Part shown: one piece after another, positions 5,367-9,962 of the stretch
Position numbering within the stretch: the first letter of the stretch is position 1
Layout of the letters: every line of letters begins with the position of its first letter
Assembly (NCBI GenBank): GCA_934746785.1
Contig: CAKVFO010000127.1
Coordinates: 1 to 9,962, forward strand
DNA length: 9,962 nucleotides
From: an uncultured Clostridium sp.
Lineage (GTDB): Bacteria > Bacillota > Clostridia > Clostridiales > Clostridiaceae
Direction of reading: 5' to 3'
Program-made: the position numbers and the translations under genes
The notes under the pieces: model-generated
Databases searched by the model: none
Seen by the model: the letters and a program-made list of their open reading frames with translations, nothing else
Told to the model about the DNA's origin: nothing

Positions 5367-6743
5367 TTAATCTGTTAATTCATCAACATAAGCAGTAGTA
5401 TAATTATTTTCATTTAAAGCATGTACCATATCTATAAGTGGTGATGTAGAATCAAAATTTGCGTATAAAGTATCATTATCTATGGTATAAGTAACATGTT
5501 CCATTTCTATTGAAGGATGATAGAAGAAACTTTTTAAAACATTTTTTTTATGAGAATTTAAAGCATTAACTATAGGAGAAGTATCTTCATTTTCTACGAA
5601 TCCAAGAGGAGTTGGTACAAATAAAGTATCATCACTTCTATAGATATGATTATTATTTTTATAATCATAAGGTTCATAGGCATATTTAAAATATTTCTTT
5701 ATTACTTCTTGTTGAAGTGGAGTATCAGTATAATGTGCACTTTCAAAAAAATGCACAGGAATATTAAGTGCTGAAGCCGTATTTATTGCATTCTCTATTA
5801 ACTTAGATGCTTCTTCTTCACTATTATTACAATCTTTAGTTAAGTCCATGCTGACAGCACTTCTACCATCACCATTTTGATGAGTATAGCCATGAAGACC
5901 TATTCGTCCACCTTTACTTATTGCATAATCTAATAAGTTTACAAAGGCTGCATTAGCCATATTATTTTGCTTAAGTAAATCATTATCAATATTATCTGTT
6001 GGAGCTTTGAAATGAGAAATCCATGCAATATGGAATTTTATATTAGAAAAATATAAATAATCAAACATGCATTTAACCTTAGTCATATTTTCAGCATTTA
6101 AGTAAGAATCTCCAGCAGTAAAATCTTCTAGTCTAAATAATGCAATTTCAGAATTTTCATCAGCTTCTTGATTAGTAATTTTTCTTTCTATATCACAATT
6201 TACAAGGGTGATGATTTTTGAAGTAAAATCATAAAGTGCAGTTAAATTAAAAATTTGTTCGATATCTGATATACATATATATTTTTCATTTTCATAAGTT
6301 AGTAGATTTCCACGAAGAATTCCAGAGAAAGAATCACTTGTGAAGGTATTGTATGTAAGAATAATGTCATTATTTTTATTAACTAAAGAAGTTAAATCAC
6401 CTTTGTCCAATAATCCATAATGTAATGATTTTGCTATATATTTTAATGGAATATAATAACGTTGAGATTTTAATATTACAGGAATATCACTAATATTTTT
6501 ATGACTTAGTATATTGAAAGTAATATTAGAAACTTTAGATATAGGTGTAGAATCAAAATTTATAGAAGGATTATAGTTAGGTCCATAGATTGTCTTATCA
6601 GAAAGTTTTGAAGAAAGAATATTGTTTTTGACTGTAACTAACTTCTCTTTACTGGAAAAATGATTATATGAGATAATACCTATTAGTAGTATACATATAA
6701 ATAAAATAGTAGATAAGATAATTTTTTTTGTTAGCTTTCCCAT
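5367..6743 (-). CDS. Membrane-anchored DUF2334 polysaccharide deacetylase-like protein
   Basis: This 458-aa protein has a short basic start (MGKLTKK) and one hydrophobic segment at residues about 8-25, giving a membrane anchor or uncleaved signal with the rest outside. Residues about 65-190 hold two segments like the copper amine oxidase N-terminal-like repeats of clostridial surface proteins (ISDIPVILKSQRYYIPLKYI and YENEKYICISDIEQIF), which probably help wall contact. Residues about 200-455 are the DUF2334 domain, related to polysaccharide deacetylases: RLEDF with Asp207, KFHIAWISHF, HGYTH with His284 and His288, and FFESAHYTD. The Asp and two His match the usual metal-binding triad, so cell-wall glycan or exopolysaccharide deacetylation is plausible; the substrate is unknown. 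The ATG was chosen because AGAGGTGG is 5 bases upstream; a GTG three codons earlier lies inside that SD. Transcribed alone, divergent from pflA. Confidence 0.86.
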   Translation of the reverse strand: MGKLTKKIILSTILFICILLIGIISYNHFSSKEKLVTVKNNILSSKLSDKTIYGPNYNPSINFDSTPISKVSNITFNILSHKNISDIPVILKSQRYYIPLKYIAKSLHYGLLDKGDLTSLVNKNNDIILTYNTFTSDSFSGILRGNLLTYENEKYICISDIEQIFNLTALYDFTSKIITLVNCDIERKITNQEADENSEIALFRLEDFTAGDSYLNAENMTKVKCMFDYLYFSNIKFHIAWISHFKAPTDNIDNDLLKQNNMANAAFVNLLDYAISKGGRIGLHGYTHQNGDGRSAVSMDLTKDCNNSEEEASKLIENAINTASALNIPVHFFESAHYTDTPLQQEVIKKYFKYAYEPYDYKNNNHIYRSDDTLFVPTPLGFVENEDTSPIVNALNSHKKNVLKSFFYHPSIEMEHVTYTIDNDTLYANFDSTSPLIDMVHALNENNYTTAYVDELTD

Positions 6744-6748
6744 TATTG

Positions 6749-6756
6749 CCACCTCT
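6749..6756 (-). promoter_or_regulatory. SD deciding the DUF2334 start
   Basis: The minus strand reads AGAGGTGG, 5 bases before the ATG at 6743-6741. The in-frame GTG at 6752 overlaps it and is rejected as start. Confidence 0.75.
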
Positions 6757-6785
6757 GTTCTTAAATTGTAGTGAATTAATTCATC

Positions 6786-6799
6786 ATTATAGCATTATA
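6786..6799 (-). promoter_or_regulatory. Possible -10 elements of the DUF2334 gene
   Basis: The minus strand carries TATAAT twice, at 6799-6794 and 6791-6786, 8 bases apart and about 30-45 bases before the SD. No clear -35 precedes either; a T-rich stretch and a weak TTTACT are the nearest. The intergenic region is too AT-rich for a firm call. Confidence 0.35.
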
Positions 6800-6881
6800 C
6801 ACTATTAAGTAAAAAAAATACATATTAGAAAATTACATTTAATTAAAAAATAATATTTCGTTAAAAAAAGACATATAAATC

Positions 6882-6910
6882 TTTTAATACTAAAAAAAAT
6901 ATTATATAAT
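6882..6910 (+). promoter_or_regulatory. Possible pflA promoter
   Basis: TTTTAA (6882-6887) lies 17 bases before TATAAT (6905-6910), about 40 bases before the pflA SD. This is a weak -35 in a very AT-rich region. I saw no convincing Rex or FNR palindrome here, although such control would suit a fermentation gene. Confidence 0.3.
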
Positions 6911-6951
6911 TTAAAAATACAATAAAAGTATATCCTTATATTTGAGGGAGT

Positions 6952-6957
6952 GGAGGG
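6952..6957 (+). promoter_or_regulatory. SD deciding the pflA start
   Basis: GGAGGG lies 4 bases before the ATG at 6962. Its first two G overlap the end of the upstream in-frame GTG (6950-6952), which is thereby made unlikely as a start. A second GAGGGAG at 6944-6950 is nearby. Confidence 0.75.
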
Positions 6958-6961
6958 CAAA

Positions 6962-7672
6962 ATGGTTAAAGGTAGAATACATTCAATAGAATCAATGGGA
7001 TTAGTAGATGGCCCAGGAATAAGAGTTGTAGTATTTTTTCAAGGGTGTGCATTAAGGTGTAAATATTGTCATAATCCAGATACATGGGCACCTAATTTAG
7101 GTGATGAATATACAGCAGAAGAATTAGTAGCTAAAATAAAACGATTTAAACCATATTTTGAAAAAAGTGGCGGTGGAGTAACTTTTTCAGGAGGAGATCC
7201 TTTAAGACAACCAGAATTTTTGGTAGAAGTTCTGAAATTATGCAAAGAAGAGGGAATAAGTACATGCCTTGATACGTCAGGATATGGCTTTGGAGATTAT
7301 GATGAAATATTAAAGTATACTGATCTTGTATTATATGATGTAAAAGATATTACAAGAGAAGGATACAAAAATGTAACTTTAATGGAAATTGACGAAACAC
7401 TTAATTTCCTTGAGGCTATGAAAAGAAATAATACAAAAATGTGGATAAGACACGTTGTAGTTCCAGGTTTGACAGATGGAGAAGAACATATTAAAGCATT
7501 TAATGAGTATATAAAAGCAATACCTAATGTTGAGAAGGTTGAACTTTTACCATATCATCTGCTTGGAGTAAATAAATATGAAAGCATGAATATTAAATAT
7601 CCTTTAGATGGTGTAGAGGCGATGGACAAGCAACTATGCAATGATTATTATAAATTTATAAATATAAAGTAA
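6962..7672 (+). CDS. pflA: Pyruvate formate-lyase activating enzyme
   Basis: This 236-aa radical SAM enzyme uses a [4Fe-4S] cluster and S-adenosylmethionine to install the glycyl radical on pyruvate formate-lyase, which turns pyruvate and CoA into acetyl-CoA and formate during fermentation. The opening GRIHSIESMGLVDGPGIRVV is diagnostic. The cluster ligands C29-x3-C33-x2-C36 match the E. coli enzyme's spacing and numbering, and length is close to its 246 aa. The SAM-contact motif reads GGGVTFSGGDPL; the usual Glu of SGGEPL is Asp. There is no extra ferredoxin-like insert, which favours a PflA over most other glycyl-radical activases. The ATG follows GGAGGG (6952-6957) by 4 bases; the earlier GTG at 6950 has no well-placed SD. 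pflB is not adjacent: the neighbour upstream is divergent and a terminator follows, so the gene stands alone. Confidence 0.93.
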   Translation: MVKGRIHSIESMGLVDGPGIRVVVFFQGCALRCKYCHNPDTWAPNLGDEYTAEELVAKIKRFKPYFEKSGGGVTFSGGDPLRQPEFLVEVLKLCKEEGISTCLDTSGYGFGDYDEILKYTDLVLYDVKDITREGYKNVTLMEIDETLNFLEAMKRNNTKMWIRHVVVPGLTDGEEHIKAFNEYIKAIPNVEKVELLPYHLLGVNKYESMNIKYPLDGVEAMDKQLCNDYYKFINIK

Positions 7673-7680
7673 AAAAGGTA

Positions 7681-7740
7681 AGCTGTTAAATTAGAAATTA
7701 AAATGATTTATTTAAGTTCTGATTTAACGGCTATTTTTTT
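7681..7740 (+). terminator. Terminator shared by pflA and the 68-aa gene
   Basis: AGCTGTTAAATTAGAA (7681-7696) pairs with TTCTGATTTAACGGCT (7717-7732) over 16 positions, two of them G-U, followed by seven T. On the minus strand a T run follows 4 bases after the stem, so it can act both ways. The convergent gene's stop codon overlaps the T run. Confidence 0.88.
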
Positions 7741-7945
7741 ACATTTCGTTTATTTTAGATGAAGACTTTTCTTCATACTTTTTTTTAGCAGCAGCATATC
7801 GTTTAGGATCGAAGAAAAGGCATAATGATATAAATAATGCTATAGGTATTCCTATGTAAAGCCTTTGGAAGAGAAATGAAAAACATATAGATAAACCTAT
7901 ACAGGCAAGTATAAATTTTATAAAGTTTTTAGTAGTAAAGTTCAT
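7739..7945 (-). CDS. Small two-helix membrane protein
   Basis: This 68-aa protein of unknown function has two predicted membrane helices, residues about 8-26 (IKFILACIGLSICFSFLF) and 30-46 (YIGIPIALFISLCLFF). A basic, soluble tail of about 22 residues (DPKRYAAAKKKYEEKSSSK and a few more) probably faces the cytoplasm. It is a credible gene: AGGAG on the minus strand (7957-7953) lies 7 bases before the ATG, and the frame ends neatly at the terminator shared with pflA. It is divergent from the M48 protease gene, 144 bases away. I do not recognise a family. Confidence 0.72.
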   Translation of the reverse strand: MNFTTKNFIKFILACIGLSICFSFLFQRLYIGIPIALFISLCLFFDPKRYAAAKKKYEEKSSSKINEM

Positions 7946-7991
7946 GACAACACTCCTAACAATTAAATGGATATATTCATAATAAAACTAT

Positions 7992-8046
7992 ATTATACAA
8001 TTATTATAAAATTAAAGACTGATAAAAGATAGTAGTTTGATATAAT
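7992..8046. promoter_or_regulatory. Divergent promoter region, 68-aa gene and M48 gene
   Basis: On the plus strand, CTGATA (8019-8024), 16 bases and TATAAT (8041-8046) form a moderate promoter for the M48 gene, with the SD about 30 bases further. On the minus strand, TATAAT at 7997-7992 is a possible -10 for the 68-aa gene, without a clear -35. Confidence 0.4.
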
Positions 8047-8089
8047 TTCTATATAAAATAAATACAATGTTAATAAGGAGGAGGATTGG

Positions 8090-9343
8090 ATGAAGAAATT
8101 TATTCTTAGAACTATAGTGACTTTTTCGATTATATTTACTCTTTTATTTAGTATAACTATGTTTATAGAATATACTAATAAGGAAGAATTAAGAGAAGAA
8201 GTAAAGGTAGAATATAGAATTGAGGATGGGGAAATAGTTATACCAGATACACCGCCTAAAGTAAAGGTGAATTTAACATTTGCTGAAACTTATTTTTGTA
8301 TAAGTATAGTATTAACTCTAGCTACACCAATATTGTTTTATTACTTTGGCGGAATTGAAGTGATTAAAAGAAATAATATTAAAAATAAATTTTTAGAAGG
8401 TTTATATTTTTGCATTATTTATGGAATATTTGCAGAAATTATTATATTCCCTAAAATACTTTTTTCTAGTTTTTATAGATTAAAATTAGTAGGACTTTCA
8501 AGCCAAAGTTTTTTGGGATTTTTTAAAGAATATATGATAGGTAATGTTGAAAGCGTACTTTTTGGGCTTCCTGTAGCAGCTTTTATATATTTTCTATTTA
8601 TGAAGAAAAAACACTGGTATATATTTACTGCGGCAATATTAATAGCCGTTTCTTTAATTAATAATTATGTGTATCCTTATGTTGATGAAGTTGAAAATGA
8701 GCTTATTGATATGGAGGATGGAGAACTTAAAGATAAAATAGTAGAGTTATCAAAAGAGGCTGGTATAGAGGATTTAGATATAAAGGTTATACCTAAAAGT
8801 CATAAAACAAGTAGTATGAATGCTTATATGACAGGAATTCATAATAGTAGAAGAATTGTATTTTGGGATACAACCCTAAAACAGTTATCAGATAAAGAAA
8901 TATTATCAGTAGCAGCACATGAAATGGGACATTATAAATTAAATCATATTCGAAATTCAATGATAATTGGAATGGGTAAAATCGTAATATCTTTATTAGC
9001 ATTAAACTTTATAATGATAATAATTAAAGGAAAGAAGTATAGAACCATTAATAATATTTTAGTCATTATATTTGCATATAATTTTATAATGTATATTATT
9101 ACGCCTATGGATACAGCCTATTCAAGAAAAATTGAAACACAGGCAGATGAATTTGCAATGAGAGTTACAGAGGACCCATTAACTAATGGAACACTTGAAA
9201 TTAGATTTGTTGAAAGCAATTTAACACCTGTAGATGTTAAAGGATTATTTAAGTATATGGCATATGATCATCCAACTGTTAAAGAAAGAATTGAAAATAG
9301 TAATAAGTTTGCTAGAAAAATGGCAGAAGAAGAAAGTAAATGA
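8090..9343 (+). CDS. Multi-pass membrane M48 zinc metalloprotease
   Basis: This 417-aa integral membrane protease is of the M48 (HtpX/Ste24) type. Such enzymes cut membrane or misfolded proteins at the cytoplasmic face. A hydrophobic segment spans residues about 5-27, then comes an acidic outside loop (EELREEVKVEYRIEDGEIVI), then about four more segments near 68-90, 103-125, 152-172 and 175-197. The zinc motif HEMGH is at residues 277-281, and the third ligand, Glu349 in ETQADEF, is followed by the usual Asp353. Two more hydrophobic segments lie between these motifs (about 290-310 and 322-340). The ending YDHPTVKERIE is typical of the family, where DHP follows the catalytic part. AAGGAGG (8075-8081) is 8 bases before the ATG. 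The layout is closer to Ste24/CAAX protease 1 than to the shorter HtpX (about 290 aa). It is a single gene with its own terminator; substrates are unknown. Confidence 0.9.
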   Translation: MKKFILRTIVTFSIIFTLLFSITMFIEYTNKEELREEVKVEYRIEDGEIVIPDTPPKVKVNLTFAETYFCISIVLTLATPILFYYFGGIEVIKRNNIKNKFLEGLYFCIIYGIFAEIIIFPKILFSSFYRLKLVGLSSQSFLGFFKEYMIGNVESVLFGLPVAAFIYFLFMKKKHWYIFTAAILIAVSLINNYVYPYVDEVENELIDMEDGELKDKIVELSKEAGIEDLDIKVIPKSHKTSSMNAYMTGIHNSRRIVFWDTTLKQLSDKEILSVAAHEMGHYKLNHIRNSMIIGMGKIVISLLALNFIMIIIKGKKYRTINNILVIIFAYNFIMYIITPMDTAYSRKIETQADEFAMRVTEDPLTNGTLEIRFVESNLTPVDVKGLFKYMAYDHPTVKERIENSNKFARKMAEEESK

Positions 9344-9392
9344 CATCACGTTTTTTAGCTAAAGAAGTAATATTTTTCAACATGTAAAAAAT

Positions 9393-9425
9393 AAAGATAT
9401 CAGACTTTTGTCTGGTATCTTTTTT
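9393..9425. terminator. Bidirectional terminator, M48 and exonuclease genes
   Basis: AAAGATATCAGAC (9393-9405) pairs with GTCTGGTATCTTT (9410-9422), with one G-U pair and a 4-base loop. T runs follow on the plus strand (9420-9425) and on the minus strand (A run 9385-9391), so both convergent genes can use it. The exonuclease stop codon begins at its edge. Confidence 0.88.
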
Positions 9426-9962
9426 AAAGTTTGGAACTAAAATATCCAGCAGGAATGTAACCGTTTTTCATACCTTCTATTATTAAAAGATAAGTTGCAG
9501 TTGTATCAAATCTAGCATCATGATAGTTGCCGCTTCCTTCAAATAATTGTTCTGATTTATTTTTGATTTGTTCTTTTGTAATATTTAAAAATTTAACAAC
9601 TTCTTCAAGCTTTGGATTTTTATTTTCGCCATTTGGTCTTGGAATTTTACATATATCTTTATAATATTGCATTGTACAGAAAGTATGCTTTGGCTCATAA
9701 TCTATACACATATTTTCAAGTTCGCTTTTTAAGAATTTAATATCAAAGTTTACATTATGTCCTATAATAAAATCTGCTTCTTCAAAGTCATGTATAAATT
9801 CTTCTAATAAATCTTCAAAATATTGTCCATTTGATAATTCATATAACTTTTCTAATGAAAATCCATGAACAGCTTCTGCAGCAGGATCCATTTCATCAAC
9901 TGTTATAAAAAAGTTTTTACCAGTAGTTTTTTGTGGTTTTGTTGAAGCATCAATTGTAATAT
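9424..9962 (-). CDS. DEDDh 3'-5' exonuclease (DnaQ/PolC-epsilon type), 3' part
   Basis: The C-terminal part of a DnaQ-like 3'-5' exonuclease, a family that proofreads or trims DNA or RNA with two metal ions. The open frame continues past the ATG at 9891 to the window edge (VDE before it, ITIDASTKPQKTTGKNFF further up), so the start and the first catalytic motif (DxE) are outside. Visible are VHGFSLEKL, the usual link after motif I; motif II in FIIGHNVNFDIKFL, with its N-x3-Asp; and motif III as HDARFD, with H-x4-D, which makes it the DEDDh subclass. The insert between motifs II and III, which includes FCTMQYYKDI and LEEVVKFLNI, matches family spacing. At least 179 codons are present. No polymerase domain follows, so it is a stand-alone nuclease rather than PolC; whether it is the Pol III epsilon-like protein or a repair enzyme is open. 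Confidence 0.85.
   Translation of the reverse strand, partial: ITIDASTKPQKTTGKNFFITVDEMDPAAEAVHGFSLEKLYELSNGQYFEDLLEEFIHDFEEADFIIGHNVNFDIKFLKSELENMCIDYEPKHTFCTMQYYKDICKIPRPNGENKNPKLEEVVKFLNITKEQIKNKSEQLFEGSGNYHDARFDTTATYLLIIEGMKNGYIPAGYFSSKL

Noticed and set aside
6753..6961. Rex, FNR or other redox operator before pflA
   Set aside because: I found only half-matches such as GTTAAAA and A/T palindromes expected by chance in this AT-rich stretch.
8793..9002. Open frame of 69 codons, minus strand
   Set aside because: It is antisense to the catalytic part of the M48 gene, with no SD or terminator of its own.

Overview
The window is AT-rich, roughly 70% A+T by eye. It has strong purine-rich ribosome binding sites, hairpin-plus-U-run terminators after most genes, and proteins typical of anaerobic Firmicutes (HelD, a DUF1062 protein, a CD3324-like small regulator, a pyruvate formate-lyase activase). 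This fits a Clostridium-like chromosome; the species cannot be named from the sequence. I see no rRNA, tRNA, CRISPR array, insertion sequence or prophage.

Layout. Bases 1-712 are the 3' half of gltD (glutamate synthase small subunit), closed by a strong terminator. Bases 821-1555 are a decayed secreted M23-type peptidase gene: its signal peptide is cut off by stop codons and the second zinc-binding half of the domain is missing. Bases 1617-2940 are the most unusual part. Two small genes, a 91-aa helix-turn-helix protein (1791-2066) and a DUF1062 zinc-ribbon protein (2364-2936), each follow a leader built on one plan: an SD, a 7-8 codon peptide starting Met-Lys and ending Phe-Ala-stop, then a hairpin whose 5' arm lies in a 25-nt block identical in both leaders (1702-1726 and 2271-2295). 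In the first leader the hairpin's 3' arm can instead pair with the start codon region of the gene, and a second hairpin covers part of the SD. This looks like a duplicated translation-sensing leader.

Bases 3039-5210 (minus) encode HelD, the RNA polymerase recycling ATPase, behind a near-consensus promoter. Bases 5367-6743 (minus) encode a membrane-anchored DUF2334 deacetylase-like protein. Bases 6962-7672 (plus) encode a pyruvate formate-lyase activating enzyme without an adjacent pflB. Bases 7739-7945 (minus) encode a small two-helix membrane protein. Bases 8090-9343 (plus) encode a multi-pass M48 zinc metalloprotease. Bases 9424-9962 (minus) are the 3' part of a DEDDh exonuclease gene that runs off the right edge.

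Most genes appear to be single transcription units; no long operon is visible. Convergent pairs (2936/3039, 7672/7739, 9343/9424) share compact terminators and divergent pairs share short AT-rich promoter regions. Several starts were moved to internal ATGs on SD and promoter evidence: DUF1062 to 2364, helD to 5210, DUF2334 to 6743 and pflA to 6962.
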